A stretch of 64,000 nt of DNA from UBA2450 sp045226015 (GTDB taxonomy: Bacteria > Bacillota_I > Bacilli_A > RFN20 > CAG-826), in NCBI GenBank assembly GCA_045226015.1, contig JBGVBY010000004.1:62001-126000 (forward strand). The letters run 5' to 3'. The notes beneath the pieces are model-generated. The model had not been told where the DNA came from and searched no databases. It saw only the letters and a list, made by a program, of their open reading frames with translations. A program made the translations under genes and the position numbers. Positions 18,086 to 27,201 of the stretch are shown one piece after another. The first letter of the stretch is position 1; each line of letters starts with the position of its first letter.

Positions 18086-20209
18086 ATGAAAAAAAGCAAA
18101 CTATCACTTGGTTTAGTTACTAGTTTCATCGGTGCACTCGCTTTAACATCTTGTGGAAGTGACGATACAAGATATTACATTTCCCCAAGCCTTACCTCCA
18201 TCGTAGACTTTATCGGTTATAATAGCGCAACTGATAAACTCACAGTCGATGTTGATAAGTTCTATAGCGAGTACGGCGATAGCGAAGTTGGCACAAACTT
18301 ATTCTATAACGCTGTCCTTGAATCATTAATCCGCTACGAATACAAAGGATTAAGTGAAGATCACTCGGACTTAAAAGCCTATGCCACTATTGAAAAAGAG
18401 GCTAATGAAAAAGTTATTGCTCAACAAGACATTGCCTTAGCAAACGCCGGATCAGACGGCGATTACGAAACCGAATTGGCGAAGATTTTCAAATCATTCA
18501 ATGTTGAAAACATTCAAGGCCTCAAAGAACATTTCGTTTACGAACTTGAGAAAGAAGCTCTCAGCGATTGGTATTTAAAGACATCGATGCCTGAAGTAAA
18601 AGATCAATACCTTGGTATTGAATCAGTTTCAGTCACAGATGACCAAAACAATACTGTCACTCACTGGGATCCAATTGAACAAGGCGCAGATAAAGAATAC
18701 GCTTCTGTATTCCCATATCACATTCAACACATTTTAGTTAACTTAGGCGCTGATGCTAATGATTACACTAGAGCAACCATTACTGAAGCTGAAGCCAAAA
18801 AACTCTACGAAGTTGTCCGTAAATTAATTTCCGGAAAATATAGCTTCGAAGAAGTCGCCTTCAAACACAGTGATGATTCAAGCAAATCCAGCTTTGGTGA
18901 CGCTGGTATCATGTCTACACAAACTAACTTTGTTAATGAATTCAAACTTGGTATTTATGCTTACGACGCTATCTTAAGTGGCGTTAACAGCGAATTACCA
19001 GCAGAAGATGATCAAGGAACAAAGTTCCATGATTCAACTGAAGCAATCTACAAAGCCTTTGGCTTAGATGCAGATGCTCAAATCAAAGTTGGAACAACTG
19101 TTACTGATGATCACCACGTTGAAAACAAATATAAAAACGTTCAAGCCGCTATTAAATCTGAAATGAGAGATAACGTTAAAACTGCTATCACAGGTTATAT
19201 TGATGATCAAAGCAAATTTGATGTTCTCCCAACCGTCCCATGGGATGTCTTCAGAAAATTAAATGACTACGCTGAAGAAAGTGAAACCGAATATAAATTC
19301 GAATCCTCTTCTGCTAGCTACCCACGTAACGTTTTATTCAACCAATTCCTCAACTTCCGTTCCCCATTCATCATTACAAATGAGGATTTAGGATCATTTG
19401 ATGGAGTTGATGATAAAATCACAACTTCTGTCCACGATTTCCAAGACGATCAAAGTGACCTCTACCTTGAAAGTGATAACTTCAAAGGTAAAGATGTTAC
19501 CGGTATCAATTTAGGCACAATCGGTGGAGATGAAGTTAAAGCCTTAACCACCTCTAACAACGATGTTGTTATCGGAGTCCGTTCCACATATGGAATTCAC
19601 TTCATGGTCATGAGAAAATCCGTTTTCAAAGGCACCAATGAAAAATCCACATATATCGGAAAAGACGAACAAGGACAAGCTGTTGTTAAGACCAAAGACA
19701 ATATCACCTTACAAGATTACTACACAACTGATACACCAGACGCTCACAATTACCCAGAATCAACATACGTTAACTGGGCAACAAGCGATGATCCTTCCTA
19801 CTATACAAAAAGAGCAGATACTATCAAAAACAAACTCAAAGGTTCTGATTCAGGCGATGTCTTTGATGCCGCTTATGACTACAGAATCTACACCATGCTC
19901 TTAGAAGCAATTGGAGAAGATAAGATTACCTTCTTTGATTCCTCTAAAGGTGATGTTGTTAGTAAAAATATCAAAGATAAGATTGATAACTTAAGAGCGA
20001 ATAAGTTTGATTCTAACGAAACCACACTTAATCAATCTTGGGAAGACTATCTTACCCAATTAGCAAAACAAAACTACTTCAGAGGACTCTTAAATAAAGA
20101 TGTTAAGTTATTACCATCTAAGTGTGTCTTCTTATGGGGTAAAGCAAACGCAGGCGAAGAAACCGCTCAAAAAGCATTCGAAGAAGGAGGAGATTGTTAT
20201 GCCAAGTAA
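18086..20209 (+). CDS. PrsA-like parvulin-type foldase lipoprotein
   Basis: A 707-residue exported lipoprotein: positively charged N-terminus, hydrophobic core and lipobox LTSC with Cys23. A PpiC/parvulin-type peptidyl-prolyl isomerase domain starts near residue 211. It shows IQHILVNLGAD, a helix ending in L-x-x-GKYSFEEVAFKHSDD, and a GDAGIMS block with a following EFKLG, the family core. PrsA of Bacillus is about 290 residues, so this protein has very large extra N- and C-terminal regions. It would help secreted proteins (such as the subtilase) fold outside the membrane. An AAAGGAGA ribosome site precedes the ATG. Its last 11 bases overlap the next lipoprotein gene. Confidence 0.82.
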   Translation: MKKSKLSLGLVTSFIGALALTSCGSDDTRYYISPSLTSIVDFIGYNSATDKLTVDVDKFYSEYGDSEVGTNLFYNAVLESLIRYEYKGLSEDHSDLKAYATIEKEANEKVIAQQDIALANAGSDGDYETELAKIFKSFNVENIQGLKEHFVYELEKEALSDWYLKTSMPEVKDQYLGIESVSVTDDQNNTVTHWDPIEQGADKEYASVFPYHIQHILVNLGADANDYTRATITEAEAKKLYEVVRKLISGKYSFEEVAFKHSDDSSKSSFGDAGIMSTQTNFVNEFKLGIYAYDAILSGVNSELPAEDDQGTKFHDSTEAIYKAFGLDADAQIKVGTTVTDDHHVENKYKNVQAAIKSEMRDNVKTAITGYIDDQSKFDVLPTVPWDVFRKLNDYAEESETEYKFESSSASYPRNVLFNQFLNFRSPFIITNEDLGSFDGVDDKITTSVHDFQDDQSDLYLESDNFKGKDVTGINLGTIGGDEVKALTTSNNDVVIGVRSTYGIHFMVMRKSVFKGTNEKSTYIGKDEQGQAVVKTKDNITLQDYYTTDTPDAHNYPESTYVNWATSDDPSYYTKRADTIKNKLKGSDSGDVFDAAYDYRIYTMLLEAIGEDKITFFDSSKGDVVSKNIKDKIDNLRANKFDSNETTLNQSWEDYLTQLAKQNYFRGLLNKDVKLLPSKCVFLWGKANAGEETAQKAFEEGGDCYAK

Positions 20210-22271
20210 GAAATTTGCTAAATTAGCAGTACTCTCCTTATTAGGAGTCTTAAGCTTAGCGAGCTGTAGTTCAGATGAATCATCTGATGAAATCATCGCT
20301 AAACCATCTACATATTGGAACCCAATCGTTCAAATTGAAGATGGAGAAGGTAAATCTCATGGATTAGATATTTGGAATAATATCCAAAAGATCGTCTATG
20401 ACGCAATGCGCGAAGGTGACTTAAAGAGTGAAGTCATGAAAAAAGTCATGTACATGTATGCTGAAAGCATCTATGGTTCATATGACGCCTATACCGCTAA
20501 AGATTATGGAAATGACTACATTACCTTAAAAGCGGCTGTTGAAGATGCTAAAACATCAACTCACACAGAAGCTGACAAATTCATTAGAGCCCACCGTGTC
20601 TATTGGAGAAAAGACGCTGATGGCAAACACATCGACGATCAAGGTAATCCAGTTAATGATTCTTTACCAAACTGGGAAGTCTCTAACTTTGAAAGAGAAA
20701 CCTTAATCGCTAAATATGATGGTATTGAATTACGTATTAAAGAAGCGATGTATAACAAAGCAACTACATCTGCTCAAACCGCGAACCACTATTTTGATGA
20801 ATATGAATTCGTGAAGAGCTTACACAAAGATGCCAAATCAGTTGACTGGGATGCCGCTAACAAATACGTTCCAAATGATGCAAACGATCCAAGTGCAGGC
20901 ACACACCCATATATCAAAGACAAACTCGTCTTAGTGGATTACATGCTTGAAAAAGAAGATGTCTTCGTTGATACCACTTTAGTGCCAGATGATCCTGATG
21001 ATCCAGATGGACCAAAACATCAAAAGAATCCAAATGGTTTACTCCACAGAGAGTTATACCAAAACGATGCAAAAGGTATCACATACATTCAAGATGAAAT
21101 TCTTGAAGGTGTCTATGGCGACCTCTTAATCGAACAATACTTATTAGATGAAGAAATCGCTGTTGTTAGAGATAGCCGTGCTAGAAGAATCAATGTCTTA
21201 AAAATTGAAAAATATGATGGCTTCTCCAATAACGCTGACGCATTAAAAGATGATTTATTAAATCAAATCTATCATGCAGCAGACGTCGTACCAACCGTTG
21301 CCTCTGGCTTAAGAACTGATGTAGAAAAGATTAACGATTACTACACTGAATTATTTGAAGCTTATGCGACAGTAAATAAAGGTATGTATAACGAAATTAG
21401 TCAAGCTCCACTTGGTTCATTAGTGGCGGATATCATGAGTAGAATTTCTACTGATACTGATATTTACGAAAAGAACGAATCTGGAGATTACTATAACCAC
21501 ACTTCCTATGGTGATTTAATGGAAGAATATGGTAAATACGAAGAAATGCTTGATCCAGCAAATGAAAAAGACTTCGATAAGACCTTATACAACAAATTCA
21601 CCGATGAAGGAAAAATCTCTTCTGAAGAAGGTTTAAGAAGAAAAGTTACTGATCTTGATCAAAATCAAACTATCACTAAAGGATGGTATGTCCAAAACTC
21701 ACAACCAACTTTAGATGGAAGTGGTAAGATCAATTCTCGTTTATTCACTATGACCGTCGCTAATGAAAAGATGGAAATTGGTGATTTAGAACCAAACTCA
21801 GTGTCTTCTGAAAACTACGAAAGAATGGCAAGACTTGATAGATTCCAACTCAACGAAGCTGGAGATGCTTACGAATTAAGAGACGAACTTAGTTCTGAAG
21901 AAAGTAAATATCTCTGTTCTATTAACGGAGCCTACTTCCTTAAATTCGATAACAAGTCTGAAAGTGACTATCAAAAATATCCATATGGAGGAGACATCAT
22001 CCTTGAAGATGATAACGCCTACTATGTCGTTCTTGTCTTAGAAGCTGTTAAAGATAGTAAACTCAGAAGTAAAGGTGATGCATCTTATGCTTCTAGTAGA
22101 GGAACTGATATCTTAACAAACATCATTGATGAAGTTTGTAAGAAATCCGCAGAAACTGGTAGCTATGCTTCCTTAAGTAAGGAATACTGGCTCAAGAAGA
22201 TGAAACTCTACTACCATGATGATGCAGTCATGAGTTACTTCTTCGATAACTATCCAAATACATTCAATTAA
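20199..22271 (+). CDS. Second large lipoprotein of the foldase operon
   Basis: A 690-residue lipoprotein with lipobox LASC (Cys about 20). The ATG at 20199 is chosen because AAGGAGGAG stands 7-8 bases ahead and the signal peptide then starts at once. It overlaps the PrsA-like gene by 11 bases, so the two are translationally coupled. No family was recognised. The overall plan (lipoprotein signal, long helical acid-rich N-terminal half, a C-terminal YYVVLVLEAVKD strand followed by a helical KEYWLKKMKLYYHD tail) resembles SurA/PrsA-type chaperones without a clear isomerase core, so it may be a divergent paralogue acting with its neighbour. That function is inference. Confidence 0.7.
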   Translation: MPSKKFAKLAVLSLLGVLSLASCSSDESSDEIIAKPSTYWNPIVQIEDGEGKSHGLDIWNNIQKIVYDAMREGDLKSEVMKKVMYMYAESIYGSYDAYTAKDYGNDYITLKAAVEDAKTSTHTEADKFIRAHRVYWRKDADGKHIDDQGNPVNDSLPNWEVSNFERETLIAKYDGIELRIKEAMYNKATTSAQTANHYFDEYEFVKSLHKDAKSVDWDAANKYVPNDANDPSAGTHPYIKDKLVLVDYMLEKEDVFVDTTLVPDDPDDPDGPKHQKNPNGLLHRELYQNDAKGITYIQDEILEGVYGDLLIEQYLLDEEIAVVRDSRARRINVLKIEKYDGFSNNADALKDDLLNQIYHAADVVPTVASGLRTDVEKINDYYTELFEAYATVNKGMYNEISQAPLGSLVADIMSRISTDTDIYEKNESGDYYNHTSYGDLMEEYGKYEEMLDPANEKDFDKTLYNKFTDEGKISSEEGLRRKVTDLDQNQTITKGWYVQNSQPTLDGSGKINSRLFTMTVANEKMEIGDLEPNSVSSENYERMARLDRFQLNEAGDAYELRDELSSEESKYLCSINGAYFLKFDNKSESDYQKYPYGGDIILEDDNAYYVVLVLEAVKDSKLRSKGDASYASSRGTDILTNIIDEVCKKSAETGSYASLSKEYWLKKMKLYYHDDAVMSYFFDNYPNTFN

Positions 22272-22280
22272 TAGACAATT

Positions 22281-22310
22281 AACCAGGTAGAACTTCTATC
22301 TGGTTTTTTG
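22281..22310 (+). terminator. Terminator of the foldase operon
   Basis: AACCAGGTAGA, short loop, TCTATCTGGTT followed by six T, starting 9 bases after the stop codon. Confidence 0.88.
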
Positions 22311-22321
22311 TTTACCCTTAA

Positions 22322-22350
22322 TTGAAAATTAATAAGTATGTTCCTATAAT
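22322..22350 (+). promoter_or_regulatory. Strong predicted promoter of the HIT-family gene
   Basis: TTGAAA, exactly 17 bases, TATAAT; near-consensus housekeeping-sigma promoter 22 bases before the start codon. Confidence 0.7.
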
Positions 22351-22371
22351 TAGATTTAGGAGATGATGTAT

Positions 22372-22785
22372 ATGGAAAAAGATGTCTTTTGTAAAATAGT
22401 AGATGGAGAAATACCGTGTCATAAATTATATGAAGATGATGATGTACTCGCCTTCTTAGATATTTCTCAAGTCACAAAAGGACACGCTTTAGTAATCTCA
22501 AAGAAACATTACGATAACTTCTTAACCATTCCTCAAGAAGAAATGCATAAAGTGATGGATGTCGCTCAAAGGATTGGACAAATTGATATCAAATTCTTAG
22601 GAGCGAAAGGAGTTAATATCCTTACAAATTGTTATGAGGCCAGTGGACAAACAGTAAAACACTTCCATGTCCACGTAATTCCTCGTTATGAAGGAAATGA
22701 AGGCTTTATCTTAGAGATGAAACAAAACCAAGAAGATCTTAATCTTCCTAGCATCGCTAAAGCGATTAAAAACGAACTTAAATAA
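22372..22785 (+). CDS. HIT-family nucleotide hydrolase/transferase
   Basis: A 137-residue histidine-triad protein. These act on nucleoside phosphoramidates or dinucleotides. The catalytic HFHVHVIPR block (His-x-His-x-His) is near residue 98, and the N-terminal C-K-I-V-x-G-E-I-P-C start and LDISQVTKGHALVISKKH stretch are typical. Of three nearby ATGs the one at 22372 fits the GGAG ribosome site best (9 bases). It is monocistronic, with a strong promoter and a bidirectional terminator. Confidence 0.93.
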   Translation: MEKDVFCKIVDGEIPCHKLYEDDDVLAFLDISQVTKGHALVISKKHYDNFLTIPQEEMHKVMDVAQRIGQIDIKFLGAKGVNILTNCYEASGQTVKHFHVHVIPRYEGNEGFILEMKQNQEDLNLPSIAKAIKNELK

Positions 22786-22787
22786 GT

Positions 22788-22821
22788 TAAAAGGAGTGAA
22801 AATCAAAATCACTCCTTTTCT
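22788..22821. terminator. Bidirectional terminator between the HIT gene and yhaM
   Basis: TTAAAAGGAGTGA / TCACTCCTTTTC with a nine-base loop. The arms read as a terminator for the plus-strand HIT gene and, on the other strand, for yhaM. Confidence 0.8.
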
Positions 22822-22835
22822 TGTATATAAATATA

Positions 22836-23768
22836 TTATTTATTAGGTTTATATAAGTATCTTCCGTCTAATGGATATACTTTTTGAGAAAATTCTCCTG
22901 GTTTAACTTCCTCTAGCGCTTTATCAATAACTAGCATCTTACTATCTAAATTATCAATCATAGAAATAAGTAGAGCTTCTTTAGTCATAGGTAATACTGG
23001 AGAACCAAATTCATATTGTCCGTGGTGAGAAAGAATTATATGTTCTAGTAGAACTGGAACTTCACTAGTGATATTAAGTTCTTTCGCGGCAATTCGTAAT
23101 TCTCCACACATAATTGATATATGGCCTAATAATCTTCCTTCAGTGGAATATTTATAAACAGCAGGTCCTTCTAACTCAATTAATTTACCAAAGTCATGGA
23201 GCAAAGCACCTGTAACCGCGAGGTCTCTATTAATATTTGGATAGAAATTAGAGAAATAATCGACATGCTCCGCGATACTAACAGAATGCATTAATAAACC
23301 ACTAGAGAATTCATGATGAACAGAACTTGCCGCGGGAGCAACATATATTTTTTCATCATATTTCTTAATGAAATAATCAAGTAACTTTTTACAGTCACTG
23401 TCTTTAACTGATTTAACTAGTTTTTCAAATCTACTTACTAATTCTTCTTTAGGAATTGGAGGAGCTTTGATAAATCTAGTTGGATCCACTAAATCGTTAT
23501 CAACTTTAGAAGCAGAAAGAATCTTTCCTTGAAGCGCATCATTATATTTAATGATTTCAATCATTACCTCCACTATATTTCCAGTAACGAAAATATCGAG
23601 GTCTTTATCTTCTACTTCCCATTTCTTCGCGTTTAAAGCCCCACTACAGTCACGAAGTTCAACGTTTAGGTATAAGGAGCCACTTTTATTTGTTCCTTGG
23701 CTTATAGAGCCTATTAGAGCCTGAACAATTAATCGATCTCCTTCTAATAGTTCTTTAAGTAACTTCAT
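22836..23768 (-). CDS. yhaM: 3'-5' exoribonuclease YhaM family
   Basis: A 310-residue protein matching YhaM (314 in Bacillus). The N-terminus (1-85) is an OB-fold nucleic-acid-binding domain and residues about 150-290 form an HD domain: HHEFSSGLLMHS, LLHDFGK, and a late LSHHGQYEFGSP. It degrades RNA from the 3' end. An AAGGAGG ribosome site lies in the last codons of recX, and only three bases separate the genes. Confidence 0.94.
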   Translation of the reverse strand: MKLLKELLEGDRLIVQALIGSISQGTNKSGSLYLNVELRDCSGALNAKKWEVEDKDLDIFVTGNIVEVMIEIIKYNDALQGKILSASKVDNDLVDPTRFIKAPPIPKEELVSRFEKLVKSVKDSDCKKLLDYFIKKYDEKIYVAPAASSVHHEFSSGLLMHSVSIAEHVDYFSNFYPNINRDLAVTGALLHDFGKLIELEGPAVYKYSTEGRLLGHISIMCGELRIAAKELNITSEVPVLLEHIILSHHGQYEFGSPVLPMTKEALLISMIDNLDSKMLVIDKALEEVKPGEFSQKVYPLDGRYLYKPNK

Positions 23769-23771
23769 ATT

Positions 23772-24542
23772 CTAATATTCCTCCTTCTCTATCTTAGAGA
23801 ATATATCTTTATATCGATATCCTTTGCTTAATAAAGACGATATCAATTTTTCTTTAAGTTCTTTCCCTTTATATTTTCTTTTAAGTCTCTCTTTTGCTTT
23901 CAAGTAATCTTTATCTAACTTATTATTTTCTTCTTTCTGATTAACTTCTTTAATCATAGAAGAATATTTTAAAGCGATATCGCTTTCAAATCCTTCTAAG
24001 ATATACGCATTATAGATATGAGACTTCTTACTTGAGTAGTTATATTTATCATATTTCTTCTCAAGTTTAGGAAGTAATGTCTTTGCTTTTTTATTTTCAA
24101 TAGATTCAGAAAACTTAAGTTTTCTAATCTTTTCTTCAAAGATTCCTTTTTCATTAAGTTTCTTAATGATCTTATGTTTACCGTAATTTAAGGAGTTACA
24201 GTATTCCACATAATCATTCATATAAGCGTCGTCATCAATGAGGTCATACGCTTTTAAGGTGGAGATAACTTTATCTACTTCTTTTTTAGATCCACCTTTA
24301 CTATATAGCTTTTCTCTAAGTTTATATTCTGAATACATACTTTTTTGTCTAATACGCATAGCATATTTGAGTAAAGACGCAATGTTGTTATATTCTTTGA
24401 TTTCTTTATATTCTTTAGAAGATACTTCTTTTCCTTCATAAAGATAGAAGTTAGGATACACTTCTTTATCTAAATCTAACTTCTCTTTACAAAAGTAGAC
24501 AGTTACTTTACTTTTAAGAATTTTAATTTTGGTTATTTTCAT
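23772..24542 (-). CDS. recX: RecX-family regulator of RecA
   Basis: A 256-residue, very Lys-rich protein. The helical repeats of RecX are visible: R-Q-K-S-x-YSEYKLREKLYSKG, VDKVISTLKAYDLIDDDAYMNDYV and YGKHKIIKKLNEKGI (about 70-150). RecX binds RecA filaments and limits their activity. The N-terminal 60 residues match the longer Firmicute RecX. Its start overlaps the preceding lipoprotein gene by 20 bases. Confidence 0.92.
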   Translation of the reverse strand: MKITKIKILKSKVTVYFCKEKLDLDKEVYPNFYLYEGKEVSSKEYKEIKEYNNIASLLKYAMRIRQKSMYSEYKLREKLYSKGGSKKEVDKVISTLKAYDLIDDDAYMNDYVEYCNSLNYGKHKIIKKLNEKGIFEEKIRKLKFSESIENKKAKTLLPKLEKKYDKYNYSSKKSHIYNAYILEGFESDIALKYSSMIKEVNQKEENNKLDKDYLKAKERLKRKYKGKELKEKLISSLLSKGYRYKDIFSKIEKEEY

Positions 24543-26052
24543 TGTTAAAAATCTCGTCTAGATTTACTTCTCCATCAGTACAGTAAATAGTGTCCACTGG
24601 GAAATAAGATCTATGCATATTCATTCCTGGAGAATGCATAAATATACTTCTAAACTCATCGGAAGTGCCGTTATAGTTAATTCTTTCTAACTCGGTTGGA
24701 GCCATGAATGTATTCATAGAAAGATATTTAAAGTTTTTGCCTAGAGTTATTTCTTTAAAATTGCAATTGGCAAACGAACCCATTATGTATTCACAGGAAT
24801 CTGGAAGAATTACATGATCGCCAAGTCTACAGCCAAAGAAGGCTTGTTCATAGATTGTTTTTAAACCGTTACCAAAAGAAACTTCTAGGGAACCACAATT
24901 GAAGAAGACACTATAGTAAATTACTTCAAGGCTATTAGGTAAGGTGATTTTGTTCAGATTGCCGCAATAAGCGAAAGCGCTGCTTTCAATAGCTGTTATG
25001 CCTTCATCTAAAATAAGTTCACCATTTGTGAATTCTTTTTTAGGTGGGCAATGCATTAAGGCTTCTCTATGACTTTCATCTCCACGTCTATATAAAATTC
25101 CTTCTTTGGAGTATAAAGACTGATTTTCTTCATCTACATCAATAGAAACTAAGCTCAATCTTTGTCTACTATTTGATCCACCAAAAAGATTTGAAACACT
25201 AAAATCATTAATATATTTATTAAAATAAATATTTTCAATCGTGTGTTGTTCTCTTAAAGCAAAAGTATCAATCGAATCAACTATTGCTTCTCCATGTATT
25301 CCGTCATCATAATTTTCAGGTATTCTTACTGACTTAGGGAAGATGTTTCTATGATTGCCCATGAAACAATAAGAATTTGATTCTTGATTATAAGAGAACA
25401 TCATATCTTTAACGTCAAGTTCATCAACATTAAGAATTGGTATGTATTCATACGTATAGTGAGCAATGAATTCTTCGTGAGTGGTATATTCCATACTGAC
25501 ATTTTGAGTATCAAAGATTAACGCGATAAGATTACCTCTGAGGTCAAAACGCACAGTAATATCTTCAATGATATGATCATCAATGTTGTAATCTTCAGCG
25601 TTTTCTCGATCAAATTCTTCACGTATTGTAGCTTCATAATAACTACCTACGTAGCATTTAACACCTTCCATGACTTCAGGTTGCTGTTCCGCCATTTCAG
25701 CGTAATAACTCATCGTTCTATTTTGAGAGCCGTTCATGGTTTCTCGATATGTGTAATTGAATGGTTGCCAAGCCCCTCCGTAATAAAAATACTCCAAATC
25801 TCCATAAAGATCTTTATCAGAGATACCAGCATCACCTTTTGATGATGTAATAGTCCTAGTCGCATAAATCTTGTTATAAATCTGAGGATAGTTCTTTGTT
25901 AACTTTCCTAATCTAATGAACTCTTCTCCAGTTACTTCTTTTAGAGGAACATCTACAGGTACAGTAGGTGTTTCTTCTTGATTTGAGTTACAACCAATAA
26001 CTCCAATGGATAAAAGGGAAGTAAAGAGCATTAATGGGATGTTCTTTTTCAT
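24523..26052 (-). CDS. Lipoprotein with BspA-type leucine-rich repeats
   Basis: A 509-residue lipoprotein with signal peptide and lipobox VIGC (Cys21). The first half is not recognised. From about residue 345 there are several LRR_5 (BspA/TpLRR) repeats of the form I-x-x-x-AF-x-x-C-x-x-L-x-x-I-x-LP-x-x, seen for example at SSAFAYCGNLNKITLPNS and EQAFFGCRLGDHVILPDS. Such repeats mediate binding to proteins or to host surfaces. It overlaps the flippase-like gene by four bases (ATGA) and recX by 20, a packed operon. Confidence 0.88.
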   Translation of the reverse strand: MKKNIPLMLFTSLLSIGVIGCNSNQEETPTVPVDVPLKEVTGEEFIRLGKLTKNYPQIYNKIYATRTITSSKGDAGISDKDLYGDLEYFYYGGAWQPFNYTYRETMNGSQNRTMSYYAEMAEQQPEVMEGVKCYVGSYYEATIREEFDRENAEDYNIDDHIIEDITVRFDLRGNLIALIFDTQNVSMEYTTHEEFIAHYTYEYIPILNVDELDVKDMMFSYNQESNSYCFMGNHRNIFPKSVRIPENYDDGIHGEAIVDSIDTFALREQHTIENIYFNKYINDFSVSNLFGGSNSRQRLSLVSIDVDEENQSLYSKEGILYRRGDESHREALMHCPPKKEFTNGELILDEGITAIESSAFAYCGNLNKITLPNSLEVIYYSVFFNCGSLEVSFGNGLKTIYEQAFFGCRLGDHVILPDSCEYIMGSFANCNFKEITLGKNFKYLSMNTFMAPTELERINYNGTSDEFRSIFMHSPGMNMHRSYFPVDTIYCTDGEVNLDEIFNNENNQN

Positions 26053-27149
26053 AACGATGATTTCTCCTTTCTAGGACGATATATAAGAGTGTATAAACAG
26101 GCAATAAATAGAGGAATGATAAACATAAGGCTTCTCCACAATAATAAAGAGGCTCTAGCGATATTCTCTGTATCATAGAATTTAGGCCCATAAGTTGGAT
26201 AGAAGAGTTGATAGAAGAATAATTCACTCACTAAAGAACTTCCTGGAATAGGAATGATACAGGTTACCATTTGATGGAGATTAGATAATAATACTGAATC
26301 AAAATAAGATGCATATTCTGAAGTATTACCTAAAGATAATCCACATAAATATGGAACAGAATATGAAATAGTAATATAGATAACAAAACACACAACACTT
26401 ATAAGCAATGTTGGAATATGTTTAGATAATGTTTTTAAGTTGCCTCTAAAGTTTACAATCGCATCATCAAGTTTAGATTGCTTGTCTTCAATGTTTTTAA
26501 GTAAATGAAGTTTCTTTAATAGTCTTAAGATTGGCCCTCTAACAAATCTATAGAATCCATTCCAATATGAGATGAAATAGATAAAGGCTATGGAAAGAAC
26601 ATTAAATGCGAAACCAATAGAAACAAGTAACCATAAAGATATATTCGCATTACTACTACTAAAGGATATGGATATATATCCAATCTCAGTAATTAGGTTG
26701 TGTTTAACTATGATAGTAATAAGTCCATATAAAATAAGCGCGATTTGATAAACGATAGAGTACATCGCTAGTACACTTAAAGCGTCGCTTACTTTGACAC
26801 CTTGTTTATGATAGACATATGTTTCCATAACGTGACTACCAAGTCCTGCAGGAGTCACCATGCGATATAAGGAACCAATTTGATCTATTGCTATTGCTCT
26901 ATGAAATAAATATTTCTTTTCAAATATTCTTGTATAGCAAAATATAACAATTGACCTCACTAAGATAATTGCGATAACAACTGCAAAGATTGCAACTATA
27001 TACCAAATGTTCGCAGTCTTAAGTGTTTCCCATATATCATTTAGCTTATTTCCTACTGTTAGATAGAACGCTAAAGAGGTCAAACCTAAAACAAATATTA
27101 AATAGATAACATATCTAATTATTTGTTTTTTTATATTGGTCTCTGTCAT
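26049..27149 (-). CDS. Lysylphosphatidylglycerol synthase/flippase-like membrane protein (UPF0104)
   Basis: A 366-residue protein with about eight membrane spans. It matches the LPG_synthase_TM family (YbhN, MprF N-terminal domain). The family block YRMVTPAGLGSHVMETYVYHKQGVK is cut here as RMVTPAGLGSH at about residue 98, and PIPGSSLVSELFF appears near the end. These proteins flip lipids or glycolipids. The ATG at 27149 is preferred: an in-frame TTG at 27203 would put the start inside a terminator hairpin. The ribosome site is weak. No MprF catalytic domain is attached. Confidence 0.85.
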   Translation of the reverse strand: MTETNIKKQIIRYVIYLIFVLGLTSLAFYLTVGNKLNDIWETLKTANIWYIVAIFAVVIAIILVRSIVIFCYTRIFEKKYLFHRAIAIDQIGSLYRMVTPAGLGSHVMETYVYHKQGVKVSDALSVLAMYSIVYQIALILYGLITIIVKHNLITEIGYISISFSSSNANISLWLLVSIGFAFNVLSIAFIYFISYWNGFYRFVRGPILRLLKKLHLLKNIEDKQSKLDDAIVNFRGNLKTLSKHIPTLLISVVCFVIYITISYSVPYLCGLSLGNTSEYASYFDSVLLSNLHQMVTCIIPIPGSSLVSELFFYQLFYPTYGPKFYDTENIARASLLLWRSLMFIIPLFIACLYTLIYRPRKEKSSL

Positions 27150-27169
27150 ATAAATAAATATAACACACA

Positions 27170-27201
27170 AAGATAAAGAAAAGGATGATTTATCATCATC
27201 C
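27170..27201 (-). terminator. Terminator of the polysaccharide operon, overlapping the last stop codon
   Basis: Minus strand: GGATGAT, loop GATAA, ATCATCC, then TTTTCTTTATCTTT. The TGA stop of the GT2 gene lies in the 5' arm of the stem. It marks the end of the polysaccharide operon. Confidence 0.8.
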
